Positions 25,743 to 34,446 are shown, counted from the stretch's first letter. The stretch: DNA of 64,000 nucleotides from Enterobacteriaceae bacterium 89 (GCA_014156375.1 RQJH01000003.1:434001-498000), one strand, 5' to 3'. Notes: a model not told the origin generated them from the sequence alone. Made by a program: numbers and translations.

Positions 25743-26542
25743 TGACTCAGTCCAATAACCGTGCCGCCGTCTGGCTGGAAAAACTGGCACCGAATGCCCC
25801 TCGTATGAGCGGTCTGTGCCCTTCTGTTCAGGTTGCCGATGCGGATCTCAACGGAGAAAACGTACGGTTCATCGCCGTGGTTCCGGATGCCAACAACCAC
25901 TACCCGCGCGCCGCGAAAGGTGAAGTGGGCCTGCTGGAAGGCTGGACGCTGGCAAAAGTGGTGAATGAAACCATCGATGCTGACGCCAACAGCGACGTGA
26001 AGCGCCCGATTGTGGCGGTGATCGACGTGCCAAGCCAGGCCTATGGTCGTCGTGAAGAAGCGTTTGGTATTCACCAGGCGCTGGCGGGTGCCGCAGGTGC
26101 CTATGCCAAAGCGCGTCTGGCGGGCCATCCGGTGATCGGCCTGATCGTCGGTAAAGCGATGTCCGGGGCGTTCCTGGCGCACGGCTACCAGGCCAACCGC
26201 CTGATCGCCATCAACGACAAAGGCGTGCTGGTGCATGCGATGGGCAAAGAGTCCGCCGCGCGTATCACCCTGCGTACCGTGGATGCACTGGAAAAACTGG
26301 CGGCGACCATCCCACCGATGGCCTATGACGTCAGCAACTATGCCACCCTCGGCCTGCTTTCCGATCTGCTGAACCTCAGCAATCCGGATGCACCATCGGA
26401 TGCCGACCTGGCGCTGGTGGAAATTACCGTGCAGAAAGCGATTGCCGACGCACGTCTTGACCCAAGTCTCAAAAACCGTCTCGGCGCGGAGAACCGCCGA
26501 AGCTCTGCGCTGGTGCGTGAACGGATGCGCGCTGCCTGGTAA
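25742..26542 (+). CDS. mdcE: Malonate decarboxylase subunit gamma
   Basis: A 266-residue carboxyltransferase-fold partner of MdcD. Typical segments are VAVIDVPSQAYGRREEAFG and GLIVGKAMSGAFLAHGYQAN. The enzyme complex catalyses the decarboxylation step without biotin. Two ATG codons are adjacent (25739 and 25742); the second is better spaced from GGAGG. After it comes a 229-base gap with a REP element before mdcF, so the transporter may be expressed at a different level from the enzyme genes. Confidence 0.95.
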   Translation: MTQSNNRAAVWLEKLAPNAPRMSGLCPSVQVADADLNGENVRFIAVVPDANNHYPRAAKGEVGLLEGWTLAKVVNETIDADANSDVKRPIVAVIDVPSQAYGRREEAFGIHQALAGAAGAYAKARLAGHPVIGLIVGKAMSGAFLAHGYQANRLIAINDKGVLVHAMGKESAARITLRTVDALEKLAATIPPMAYDVSNYATLGLLSDLLNLSNPDAPSDADLALVEITVQKAIADARLDPSLKNRLGAENRRSSALVRERMRAAW

Positions 26543-26682
26543 CGGGCTGTAGTAAGAAGTACGTAAAAAAAGACCTGCCGAAAGCGGTCGCTGTCGGGCG
26601 CAGCATAGCGCCCACAGCTCAACCACTTTTAGAAAATTATAAACATCGCAAATGTTCGCAGAGGCTGATGGAAAACTTCAAT

Positions 26683-26716
26683 TGCCCGGTGGCGGCTTTC
26701 GCCTTACCGGACCTAC
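26683..26716. repeat. REP-like palindrome in the mdc operon
   Basis: The sequence GCCCGGTGGCGGCTTTCGCC followed by TTACCGGACC has the form of an enterobacterial REP element: an imperfect GC-rich hairpin with a GGCTTTCGCC centre. It lies in the mdcE–mdcF gap, where REP elements commonly protect upstream messenger. Confidence 0.75.
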
Positions 26717-26771
26717 GGAATTGAAGTGGTTTATCCGCCACCTGCACTCTTTTTTTATCTACAGGTGATCT

Positions 26772-27731
26772 ATGACTTATGTAATTGTTCATGCCCTTGC
26801 TCCGATTTTTATCATCATGCTGCTGGGCTTCTGGGCCGGCAAAGCCAAAATGGTCGACAACAAAAATGTGTCGCTGCTGAATATCTTCGTGATGGACTTT
26901 GCCCTGCCTGCCGCGCTGTTTAGCGCCACCGTACAAACACCCTGGGCGGGTATCGTCGCGCAGTCTCCGCTGATTGTGGTGCTGACCGGCGCGATGTGGA
27001 TTACCTACGCGGCTATCTACTTCCTCGCCACCAGCGTGTTTAAGAAATCCCCACAGGATGCTGCGGTACTGACCCTGACCGTCGCCCTGCCGAACTATGC
27101 GGCCCTTGGCCTGCCAATCCTCGGCAGCGTGCTGGGTGAAGGCTCTGCCACTTCGCTGTCCGTTGCGGTATCCATCGCCTGCGGTTCCGTGCTGATGACG
27201 CCATTCTGCCTGCTGATCCTTGAGCGTGAAAAAGCACGTGAGGCCGGTGAAAACAGTGGTTCCACCCTGGCGATGCTGCCGGTGCTGATGTGGCGTTCGC
27301 TGAAAAAACCTATCGTGATGGGCCCGCTGCTGGGTGTGATCCTGTCTGCTATCGGCATCAAAATGCCGGACCTGGTGCTGGCGGCCATCAAACCGCTTGG
27401 CCTGTCTGCCACCGCAGCTGCGCTGTTCCTGACCGGTGTGATCCTCTCTGCACGTAAGCTGAAGCTGAACGCGATGGTGAGTATTGCGACTATCACCAAG
27501 CTGCTGATCCAGCCGTTCATTGCCTGGGCTATCGTTCTGGCATTCGGTCTGCACGGCTCCGTGGCTATCACCGCGATCCTGATGATTGCGCTGTCCGCAG
27601 GCTTCTTCGGCGTGGTGTTCGGTAACCGCTTCGGCGTTCAGTCACCGGATGCAGAAGCCGTGCTGCTGTTGAGCTCTGTTCTGTGTATCCTGTCGTTACC
27701 GCTGTTTATTACGTTAACCTCAGGTATTTAA
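26772..27731 (+). CDS. mdcF: Malonate transporter, AEC family
   Basis: A 319-residue inner-membrane carrier of the auxin efflux carrier (AEC) family with about ten hydrophobic helices in two halves. It begins MTYVIVHALAPIFIIMLLG, and a conserved centre ALPNYAALGLPIL is visible. MdcF is the malonate importer of Klebsiella-type mdc operons. Its start is 229 bases after mdcE and its stop is 1 base before the mdcG start, so it is co-translated with mdcG. Confidence 0.94.
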   Translation: MTYVIVHALAPIFIIMLLGFWAGKAKMVDNKNVSLLNIFVMDFALPAALFSATVQTPWAGIVAQSPLIVVLTGAMWITYAAIYFLATSVFKKSPQDAAVLTLTVALPNYAALGLPILGSVLGEGSATSLSVAVSIACGSVLMTPFCLLILEREKAREAGENSGSTLAMLPVLMWRSLKKPIVMGPLLGVILSAIGIKMPDLVLAAIKPLGLSATAAALFLTGVILSARKLKLNAMVSIATITKLLIQPFIAWAIVLAFGLHGSVAITAILMIALSAGFFGVVFGNRFGVQSPDAEAVLLLSSVLCILSLPLFITLTSGI

Positions 27732-27732
27732 G

Positions 27733-28350
27733 ATGACATTCACACCGCGCCCTCACGATTTACTGTGGCTGCAAAGCCGCGATGCTCTGCTTAACGTTGA
27801 GGAGGCGTGGGTCACCGCCCAGTGGCACAAAGGGCTGCCGGTGGTAGTCAGGCGCGATGTGAATGAGCATGACGATATTCCGGTGGGCGTGCGCGGTATG
27901 AAGCGTGAACAGCGTGCCGCCGGATGGGTGAAGGCAGAGGCGGTTTCCCGGGTGATGACTCCGGAAGATCTCGCTGAACGCGATCGCCTGCTGCATTCTC
28001 CTTTTGTTTCCCAGCCGCCTGTTCAGGCGGCTATTTTGCTGACCACCTTCGCCTGGCCCTGGCTTTGGGGCATTACCGGTAGCACCGCTTATGCCATCGC
28101 CACCGAAATCCCCGTTCTCCATGCCGACAGCGATCTGGATCTGCTGATCCGCGCGCCGCAGCCGTTGACCCATGACGAGCTGCGTCAGTGGCAGGCTCAG
28201 GTTGAAAAACTGCCCTGTCGCGCCGACACCCAGGTGGAAACGCCGCTCGGAGCCTTTGCGCTCAACGAATGGCTACGCGAAGGACGCGTCCTGCTGAAAA
28301 CCGCCACCGGACCGCTGCTGACCGCAACGCCGTGGCACAGGGAGCCATGA
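27733..28350 (+). CDS. mdcG: Malonate decarboxylase holo-acyl carrier protein synthase
   Basis: A 205-residue nucleotidyltransferase that attaches the prosthetic group made by MdcB to Ser25 of MdcC. The catalytic DxD motif is in HADSDLDLLIRA (about residue 135), with the glycine-rich segment WGITGSTAYAIAT before it. It shares the fold of CitX-like enzymes. It begins right after mdcF and its stop overlaps the start of mdcH. Confidence 0.94.
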   Translation: MTFTPRPHDLLWLQSRDALLNVEEAWVTAQWHKGLPVVVRRDVNEHDDIPVGVRGMKREQRAAGWVKAEAVSRVMTPEDLAERDRLLHSPFVSQPPVQAAILLTTFAWPWLWGITGSTAYAIATEIPVLHADSDLDLLIRAPQPLTHDELRQWQAQVEKLPCRADTQVETPLGAFALNEWLREGRVLLKTATGPLLTATPWHREP

Positions 28351-29252
28351 TGAAGATCCTCTTTACCTTTCCCGGCCAGGGTACTCAGCGTGCCGGGATG
28401 CTGCAAAATCTCCCGGAAGGCGAGGCAATCCTCGCAGAAGTTCGCGCCATCCTCGGCGATGAAACTGACCATCTGGACAGCGAAGAAGCACTGCGCCACA
28501 CCCGCGCCGTTCAGCTTTGTCTGCTGATTGCCGGTGTGGCCTGGGCACAGGAATTGATCCGCAACGACGTCAAACCCGATATTGTCAGCGGCCTGTCGAT
28601 TGGCGCTTATCCGGCGGCGGTGATCGCCGGGGCGTTAGATTTCCGCGATGCTCTGCGCCTTGTCGCCCTGCGTGGCGATTTAATGGAGCAGGCTTATCCG
28701 CACGGCTATGGCCTGACGGCGATCGTCGGCCTGACGCTGAACACCGTCGAAAAGCTGATGGCGGGCAGCAACACTTACATCGCTAACCTGAATGCCGAAA
28801 CGCAGATTGTGATTGCCGGACGCGATGAGGACATGGCGCAGGTGGCCCAAAAAGCGCTGGAAGCTGGCGCCAGTAAAGCCTCACGGCTGGCGGTGAGCGT
28901 GCCCTCTCACTGTGCTCTGCTGGATAAACCGGCGGCTGAGCTGGCAAAAGCCTTCGAATCAGTGACACTGTCACGCCCAACAAGGGCTTATCTCAGTGGT
29001 TCTACGGGCCGCGTGCTGTGGGAACCGCAAAAAATTGCCGACGACCTGGCCTTTAATATGGCCCGTACCGTGCAGTGGCAGGATGCGATGGTTTCGGCCA
29101 ATCAGCGAGACGCGCGTCTGGCCATCGAAATGCCGCCGGGCAGCGTGTTGACCGGACTGACGTATCAGGCGGGCTGGCAGGGTAATGCCATCTGCATGGA
29201 GCGCAACAGCGTGGAAGTCGCACAGCATCTGGCAAGAAAAGTGCGCGATTAA
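28350..29252 (+). CDS. mdcH: Malonate decarboxylase subunit epsilon, malonyl-CoA:ACP transacylase
   Basis: A 300-residue acyltransferase of the FabD family. It opens with FTFPGQGTQRAGML, and the nucleophile serine is in the GXSXG motif GLSIG (about residue 88). A conserved histidine follows in VPSHCALL. MdcH loads malonyl onto the carrier protein to start the catalytic cycle. ATG codons at 28347 and 28350 are adjacent; the second is better spaced from GGGAG. It overlaps the mdcG stop codon. Confidence 0.94.
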   Translation: MKILFTFPGQGTQRAGMLQNLPEGEAILAEVRAILGDETDHLDSEEALRHTRAVQLCLLIAGVAWAQELIRNDVKPDIVSGLSIGAYPAAVIAGALDFRDALRLVALRGDLMEQAYPHGYGLTAIVGLTLNTVEKLMAGSNTYIANLNAETQIVIAGRDEDMAQVAQKALEAGASKASRLAVSVPSHCALLDKPAAELAKAFESVTLSRPTRAYLSGSTGRVLWEPQKIADDLAFNMARTVQWQDAMVSANQRDARLAIEMPPGSVLTGLTYQAGWQGNAICMERNSVEVAQHLARKVRD

Positions 29253-29308
29253 CAAGCCGCCATCATGGTATTGTTTCCCTGATAAACTATTAAAATCAGG
29301 AGATAATG

Positions 29309-30268
29309 ATGCGATACGGGATGATGGCAGTTTCTTTTGCGGCGCTGTTGACCGCCCATGCGGCGCAGGCCGCTCCTCCTCAGAACTACCTCTACACCTC
29401 CTCTGGTGAACTTGAAGAACACTCGGCACTGCTGGCGCGTCCGGATATTCAGGGCGTGCAGATTGTGTATTCGTGGAAACAGCTGGAAACGGCGAAAGAC
29501 GTGTACGATTTTTCCGCCATTGAGCGCGATCTGGCGCAGGCCGATGCGCTGCATAAGAAGCTGTTTATCCAGATTCAGGATCGTTTCTTCGAGCCCACGG
29601 CGCGCGGCATTCCTGTTTATCTTCAGACTCCGGCCTATGGCGGCGGTCTGGTGGCGCAAACCGATAACCCAGGCGAAGGCAAAGCGGAGGCTCAGGGCTG
29701 GGTGGCGATGCAGTGGAACCCGCAGCTGCGCGAACGTTATCAAAAACTGTTAACAGCGCTGGCAGCAAAATTTGATGGCAGGGTTGCGGGCGTCAATCTG
29801 CCGGAAACCGCCATCGATATCGATATGAAAGATCCAAAAAGTGGGTTTACCTGCGATCGTTACTTTGCCGCCACGCTCGATAATATTCAGTTTGCCCGCA
29901 AAGCCTTTCATCAGTCGCACGTCGTGCAGTACGTAAACTTCTGGCCCTGCGAGTGGGATAATGACCACCAGTACATGTCGCGTCTGTTTGAAGTAGCGCA
30001 GAAGAATAAGATCGGCCTTGGCGGCCCGGATATTGTGCCGTACAAAGAAGTGCAGATGAAAAATGCCTATCAGTTTTTCCATCAGTACAAAGGGAAGTTA
30101 GATCTGGTGGCGATGGCGGTACAGGAAGCCACGCTCACCTATACCAACCCGAAAACGCATAAGAAGTTTACCCGCGAGGAGTTCACCGACTTCGCTGAAA
30201 ACTACCTCGGGACAAACATCATTTTCTGGAGTACGCAGTCTCCGTGGCTTAAACAGCCTGTCCGTTAA
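29309..30268 (+). CDS. Exported TIM-barrel-like (glycoside hydrolase-like) protein
   Basis: A 319-residue protein with a signal peptide (SFAALLTAHAAQA, cleavage near residue 22). The mature part looks like an alpha/beta barrel of glycoside hydrolase type: it has successive hydrophobic strands such as GVQIVYSWKQLE, KLFIQIQDRFF, VAGVNLPETAIDID, VQYVNFWPCEW and NIIFWSTQSPW. Candidate acid residues are Glu in NLPETAID and in AVQEATLTY, but I cannot place it in a numbered family. It follows mdcH by 56 bases and ends overlapping mdcR by 20 bases in convergent orientation. Whether it has to do with malonate use is unknown. The ribosome site AGGAG lies 6 bases before 29309. Confidence 0.75.
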   Translation: MRYGMMAVSFAALLTAHAAQAAPPQNYLYTSSGELEEHSALLARPDIQGVQIVYSWKQLETAKDVYDFSAIERDLAQADALHKKLFIQIQDRFFEPTARGIPVYLQTPAYGGGLVAQTDNPGEGKAEAQGWVAMQWNPQLRERYQKLLTALAAKFDGRVAGVNLPETAIDIDMKDPKSGFTCDRYFAATLDNIQFARKAFHQSHVVQYVNFWPCEWDNDHQYMSRLFEVAQKNKIGLGGPDIVPYKEVQMKNAYQFFHQYKGKLDLVAMAVQEATLTYTNPKTHKKFTREEFTDFAENYLGTNIIFWSTQSPWLKQPVR

Positions 30269-31184
30269 GGCTGCGGGCATACATGCGCCCTTCCGCCGCG
30301 AGCGCCAGCAGATCCTGGTCACGCTCGCGGTGGTGGGAGTAGACAATCGAAATCAGCTGACGCATCTGATAAGGCTCTGCCAGCTTCAGCAGCTGCACAT
30401 CGTTCTCGTAGACTTTTTTCATTCGTCCCGGAATCAGCGAAAAACCAACTCCGGCCTGCACCAGGCTTATCATGGAGAAAATATCGTTCACCCGGGTCAC
30501 AATTTCAGGCTCAAATCCGGCAATGTTGAACGCTTCCTGGAACCCGGCGTAGGTGGCGAAACCTTCGGCCAGTGAGACAAATTTACGGTCTGCATAGTCG
30601 CGCAGGTCGGCATTCTGGCTGTCAATAAGCTTTTCGCTGCCGGGGGCGGCCAGAAAAATATCGTCGTGAAACAGGGGAATAACGTCGAATTTTGAGTCGG
30701 CAAACTCGCCTTCGTTGGTAGAGATGAGGATCGCATCCAGCGCGTCGTCTTCCAGCATGTCCAGCAGCATCTGGTTAGAGCCCATCGTCAGATCCAGCTC
30801 CAGCGCCGGACGACGCAGCTTCATGCCCATAATGATTTTCGGCACGGTTTCCAGCGTCAGCGAATACAGCGTGCCGATACGCAAGCGCCCTCGCCCAACG
30901 CCCGCCACTTTGCGCGTCTCTTCCAGACCTTTGCTCATCAGGCTAATCACATCCTGACAGTACTCCAGCAGCGTCCAGGCCGCCGGTAAAGGCAGCAGAT
31001 TGCGGCCCTTATGCACAAAAAGCGGACAGCCAACCCCTTCTTCCAGCGTATGCAGCGCCCGGTGGACGCTGACGCTGCTCAGCTCCAGCGCCTCAGCCGT
31101 GCGGGCAATATTGCCTTTGTTCATAAACATCATGAATACGCTGAGCTTACGGAAGGTAATGTCCTGGTTGATATCGTCTTTCAT
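30249..31184 (-). CDS. mdcR: LysR-type regulator of malonate use, MdcR
   Basis: A 311-residue LysR-family regulator. The N-terminal winged helix (about residues 10-70) contains NIARTAEALELSSVSVHRAL, and the effector domain follows. The sequence closely matches Klebsiella MdcR as I recall it, for example RGRLRIGTLYSLTLETVP and DRKFVSLAEGFATYAGF. It activates the mdc operon in response to malonate. The gene converges with the barrel-like protein gene, overlapping it by 20 bases, rather than being divergent from mdcA, so its operator at mdcA is about 9 kb away. Confidence 0.95.
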   Translation of the reverse strand: MKDDINQDITFRKLSVFMMFMNKGNIARTAEALELSSVSVHRALHTLEEGVGCPLFVHKGRNLLPLPAAWTLLEYCQDVISLMSKGLEETRKVAGVGRGRLRIGTLYSLTLETVPKIIMGMKLRRPALELDLTMGSNQMLLDMLEDDALDAILISTNEGEFADSKFDVIPLFHDDIFLAAPGSEKLIDSQNADLRDYADRKFVSLAEGFATYAGFQEAFNIAGFEPEIVTRVNDIFSMISLVQAGVGFSLIPGRMKKVYENDVQLLKLAEPYQMRQLISIVYSHHRERDQDLLALAAEGRMYARSLNGQAV

Positions 31185-31292
31185 GGCGGCCTGGTTTTAT
31201 ATCCCTGAATGCAGTCAGTATACCTGCATTTATCCATAACCCGTTGAAACCATACCGCCATGAAACATTCCGTTGCTTAATGATTCCGTTAC

Positions 31293-31853
31293 TTAATGAT
31301 AGCGATGCGTTTCCGTCAGCCAGTTGCGGAAAACATCGCTGCGCAGCGTGCGCAGAAAATCAATCAGACCGTCACAGCCCATTTTCTTCATCAATGCCTG
31401 ACGGATCTGGTACACCGTTTTGATATGCACATTGAGCAACGGTCCCATCTCAGCGATTCGCTTCCCTTCCCTGATCAGGTCGATCACCTGGCGCTCCCTG
31501 TCCGTCAGGGAAATGCGCGCCTGATGGTGGTTCGGCACTTCCTTATGTAAAGAAAGAGTGTTGATTAACTTCTGTAGCTCTTTGACGCTGGTTTTCATTG
31601 GCAGCTGATAAAATGCCTCATCTCCCAGAAAATTAAATACGCTACCTTCCGTGAGCAGAATAAATTTCGTTGTCGTCAGATCATAATTCTGCTTAACAAC
31701 GTCGCTATAATGCCGCTCGGTTAAAAACACATAGCGTATGGCGCTGTGATGAAAATGAATATTCTGCAAAATATTCTCCAGCCCGCACCGGAGATATAAA
31801 TCGGACAGCCAGAGATCGGCATGCCCTGACCGCACACAGCTTTCACTGTTCAT
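31293..31853 (-). CDS. LuxR-type regulator behind the ycgZ-ymgA-ariR operon
   Basis: A 186-residue protein. The C-terminal LuxR-type helix-turn-helix (about residues 115-170) begins LTDRERQVIDLIREGK and contains IKTVYQIRQALMKKMGC. The N-terminal half has a partial receiver-like fold (IRYVFLTERHYSDVV, FILLTEGSV) without a phosphorylation aspartate that I can identify. It lies 77 bases after ariR in the same direction and so may be the fourth gene of that operon, where E. coli has ymgC. It shares its HTH pattern with the regulators at 15618, 17035 and 51558. Auxiliary LuxR proteins of this kind often pair with RcsB. Confidence 0.82.
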   Translation of the reverse strand: MNSESCVRSGHADLWLSDLYLRCGLENILQNIHFHHSAIRYVFLTERHYSDVVKQNYDLTTTKFILLTEGSVFNFLGDEAFYQLPMKTSVKELQKLINTLSLHKEVPNHHQARISLTDRERQVIDLIREGKRIAEMGPLLNVHIKTVYQIRQALMKKMGCDGLIDFLRTLRSDVFRNWLTETHRYH

Positions 31854-31930
31854 TGTGAGTTTTCCGCAATATGAAGAATCAACACACCAGGCATGCCCTG
31901 AGGACAGGCCAGCCGGACACGCGTTAGACT

Positions 31931-32209
31931 TTAAATATCATCCATGGTGTGGCCCACGACGATCTCCAGCGTTTTTCTGATGACATCGGCCTGCACAATA
32001 TCGTGGGTCGTTTCCAGCGTCTGAACCAGCGACAAAATAATATTCTTATTATTAATCTGCTCACCCTTTTGCAGAACATCGCGGATCGCTGCGCCTAATA
32101 CAACAGATTCTTCAGCGAGTATTTCACCGGCGTGATAAAAATAGTCTGACAAAGAGTTATTTGGCAAAGCACTAAAAATATCAGGTTGTTGAATTATTGC
32201 TGTGTTCAT
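31931..32209 (-). CDS. ariR: Biofilm/acid-resistance regulator AriR (YmgB)
   Basis: A 92-residue helical protein matching E. coli AriR/YmgB; the diagnostic stretch is NNKNIILSLVQTLETTHDI followed by DVIRKTLEIV. In E. coli AriR represses biofilm formation, influences acid resistance and, with YcgZ and YmgA, acts through the Rcs phosphorelay and colanic acid genes. It is the third gene of the ycgZ-ymgA-ariR operon, 30 bases after ymgA. Confidence 0.93.
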   Translation of the reverse strand: MNTAIIQQPDIFSALPNNSLSDYFYHAGEILAEESVVLGAAIRDVLQKGEQINNKNIILSLVQTLETTHDIVQADVIRKTLEIVVGHTMDDI

Positions 32210-32239
32210 CTGTTTGCCCTTTTATAATGGGTTAGGTGG

Positions 32240-32542
32240 TCAGTGGATTTTTCCTTTACCAGGCTGTTGGCCCACGCCAGACAGCATTTTCACCAGATCC
32301 GTCTGTTCGGTACTTTCCGTTTCGCGACGCGGTTTCCCTTCTCCGACCATCAGCGCTTCGATATAAGCGATAATCGTCGGAAATACGCTGCGACGCCGGG
32401 CATCGATTTCTGCCTCCTGCATGGCACGAAGCTGGCTCAGCAGAGCCATTGAGTTCACCGGCACTTTGCGTCTCAGCAACAGCAGCACTGCTTCGCCGAT
32501 AAGTTCGTCCGTGAGTTGTTCAATGTCTCTTTTGTTCATCAT
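32240..32542 (-). CDS. ymgA: Biofilm development protein YmgA-like
   Basis: A 100-residue helical protein that corresponds to E. coli YmgA by position and by its pattern (TDELIGEAVLLLLRRKVPVN, then a polar Gly/Lys-rich tail). Identity is clearly lower than for its neighbours. It starts at the stop codon of ycgZ (TAATGATG), so the two are translationally coupled. In E. coli the protein is a small connector between blue-light/cold signals and the Rcs system. Confidence 0.8.
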   Translation of the reverse strand: MMNKRDIEQLTDELIGEAVLLLLRRKVPVNSMALLSQLRAMQEAEIDARRRSVFPTIIAYIEALMVGEGKPRRETESTEQTDLVKMLSGVGQQPGKGKIH

Positions 32543-32778
32543 TACTCAAATAACATTCCGATCAGTTGGTTGTAATGGCCTTCCTCTTCCACGCAGGAGG
32601 CCTGCTCCAGGCGACCCAGTAATTTGGTGCACAGCGCTTTACGATTGAGGTTGCGCCCATCATTGAGGATCTCGACCACAATTTGTCCCAGCGTTTCCTG
32701 CTGAGTCGGCAGATTAGCCTTGTTAAAATAGCGTGCAATAGCATCAGCTGTATCTGGAATGTAACCGTTCTGCTGCAT
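32542..32778 (-). CDS. ycgZ: Small regulatory protein YcgZ
   Basis: A 78-residue protein matching E. coli YcgZ in length and pattern (IARYFNKANLPTQQETLGQI and a C-terminal HYNQLIGMLFE). It is the first gene of the operon repressed in E. coli by BluR and released by BluF under blue light and low temperature. A TGTACAA half-site lies 11 bases upstream and the full TTGTACA-N7-TGTACAA dyad is 61-81 bases upstream of the start. Confidence 0.94.
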   Translation of the reverse strand: MQQNGYIPDTADAIARYFNKANLPTQQETLGQIVVEILNDGRNLNRKALCTKLLGRLEQASCVEEEGHYNQLIGMLFE

Positions 32779-32838
32779 TGGTCTCTCCTGTACAAATCAG
32801 TAAAAAGGCTAATGAGGTGTTATCTAACGATGAAAAAA

Positions 32839-32859
32839 TTGTACACAAAATCTGTACAA
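32839..32859. promoter_or_regulatory. Candidate BluR operator at the ycgZ promoter
   Basis: Perfect inverted repeat TTGTACA-N7-TGTACAA in front of ycgZ. Further copies of the same half-site are at 32789-32795 and 32948-32954. MerR-type repressors bind such dyads and BluR is known in E. coli to repress the ycgZ operon; the exact link here is inferred from position. Confidence 0.65.
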
Positions 32860-33101
32860 GTGCATCATGAGTGTCTTAACAAAAAGTGCTAATTGTTTTA
32901 AATCAATTAGTTAAAAATATTACATTGCCCATTATCTGATAGTTATGTTGTACACATAAATGAGGCTTCGATTGTTGTTTCAGAGGCGAGTTTTGCCTGC
33001 GCGGATTATTTTCACCAACCGGTAAAATATTTGTTAATTTAATGTGTTATATGGCCCGTCATCTGCTAGGGTTAGTGCTCACACTCTCAGGCCATAAAAT
33101 C

Positions 33102-34322
33102 ATGCTCACTACTATTATTTACCGCAGCCATCTGTGCGATAACGTCGCGGTTAAATCCCTCGAAGGCATGGTTGCCAGCGCGAATCTTAAAAATGGAATG
33201 GCCGATGTCACCGGCATTTTGCTGTTCAACGGCACCCATTTCTTTCAATTGCTTGAAGGCCCGGAGGATCAGGTAAAAGCCATTTACCGGACCATCTGCG
33301 AAGACAAACGCCATTACAACGTTGTAGAGCTGCTGTGTGACTATGCTCCGGCACGCCGCTTCGGAAAGGTCGGCATGGAGATCTTCGATCTAAGAGAGCA
33401 CGACAGAGACGAAGTCCTGCAGACCATTCTCGATAAAGGGACTTCGCGTTATCAGCTCACCTGGAATGACCGGGCGCTGCAGTTCTTCCGCACTTTTGTC
33501 GAGGCGACGGAAAAAGAGAACTACTTCGAAATTCCCCCGGCCGACAGCTGGGAGTTCATTCCGACAGGCTCTGCGCGCCATGCAGATCCGCAACTGGCGT
33601 TCAAAGACGCGGACTGCGGCTTTGCCTTTCAGCCTATCATCGACCCTCTCTCACAGGAGATTGTCTCTGTTGAAGCCCTGGTGCGCACTGCTGGCGGAGG
33701 TTCACCTAAGGAGTATTTTGACAGGCTGAGCGGCGATGAACTCTATCAGGCCGATCTGGACAGCAAGAAAGTGGCCTTTGCTCTGGCAAAAGACCTGGGG
33801 CTAAGCGAACAGACGCTGGCCATTAACCTGCTGCCGATGACGCTGGTGAATATCCCTGATGCTTCCCACAAGCTGCTACAGATGATTGAACAGAACGGTC
33901 TGGTGCCTGAACAGGTTATCGTTGAGTTCACGGAAAATGAGGTGATCTCGCAGTTTTCAGCGTTTACCCAGTCGGTCAGAGATCTGAAAGCCTCCGGCAT
34001 TAGCGTCTCTATAGATCATTTTGGTGCAGGGTATGCCGGCCTGCAGCTTCTGGCCCGCTTTCAGCCGGACCGCATCAAAATCAGCCAGGAACTGATCCGC
34101 GATGTGCATAAGAGCGGTCCGCGCCAGGCCATTATTCAGGCGCTGATCAAATGCTGCGCTTCGCTTGAAATTGCCGTGTCGGTCGTCGGCGTAGAGAAGG
34201 CCGAGGAGTGGATGTGGCTTGAATCCGCTGGCATATTCCATTTCCAGGGGCATCTGTTTGCCGAACCTTGCTTCTGCGGCGTTCCTGCCGTGGCCTGGCC
34301 GGAGAAGAAAACAGCACTGTAA
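33102..34322 (+). CDS. bluF: Blue-light sensor BluF (BLUF domain plus degenerate EAL)
   Basis: A 406-residue cytoplasmic photoreceptor. The BLUF domain (residues 1-95) has the flavin-site residues Tyr7 (TIIYRS), Asn31 and Gln49 (FFQLLEG). The EAL-like domain (about 155-400) keeps EAL in VSVEALVRT, but the catalytic motifs are changed: DHFGAGYAG in place of DDFGTGYSS, and VVGVEKAE in place of AEGVE. It is therefore unlikely to hydrolyse c-di-GMP and, as in E. coli, should instead bind the repressor BluR when lit. The start at 33102 aligns with the BLUF N-terminus MLTTIIYRS; an in-frame ATG at 33042 would add 20 unlikely residues. It is divergent from ycgZ. Confidence 0.94.
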   Translation: MLTTIIYRSHLCDNVAVKSLEGMVASANLKNGMADVTGILLFNGTHFFQLLEGPEDQVKAIYRTICEDKRHYNVVELLCDYAPARRFGKVGMEIFDLREHDRDEVLQTILDKGTSRYQLTWNDRALQFFRTFVEATEKENYFEIPPADSWEFIPTGSARHADPQLAFKDADCGFAFQPIIDPLSQEIVSVEALVRTAGGGSPKEYFDRLSGDELYQADLDSKKVAFALAKDLGLSEQTLAINLLPMTLVNIPDASHKLLQMIEQNGLVPEQVIVEFTENEVISQFSAFTQSVRDLKASGISVSIDHFGAGYAGLQLLARFQPDRIKISQELIRDVHKSGPRQAIIQALIKCCASLEIAVSVVGVEKAEEWMWLESAGIFHFQGHLFAEPCFCGVPAVAWPEKKTAL

Positions 34323-34446
34323 ATATCGACCTGCCTGTTACCGATCTCCGGCAGCAGGCAGTACTGGCTTCCCTGCCCTTGTACAGGTTTCTCCCTCCCG
34401 TTTACCAAATGTTCGGATTATTCTTGCCACGCGCCGTCTCAGCTGC

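Noticed and set aside
25688-27554. Two 305-312-codon minus-strand frames opposite mdcE and mdcF
   Set aside because: Antisense shadows of conserved mdc genes; composition (many His, Gln and Arg) is not protein-like.
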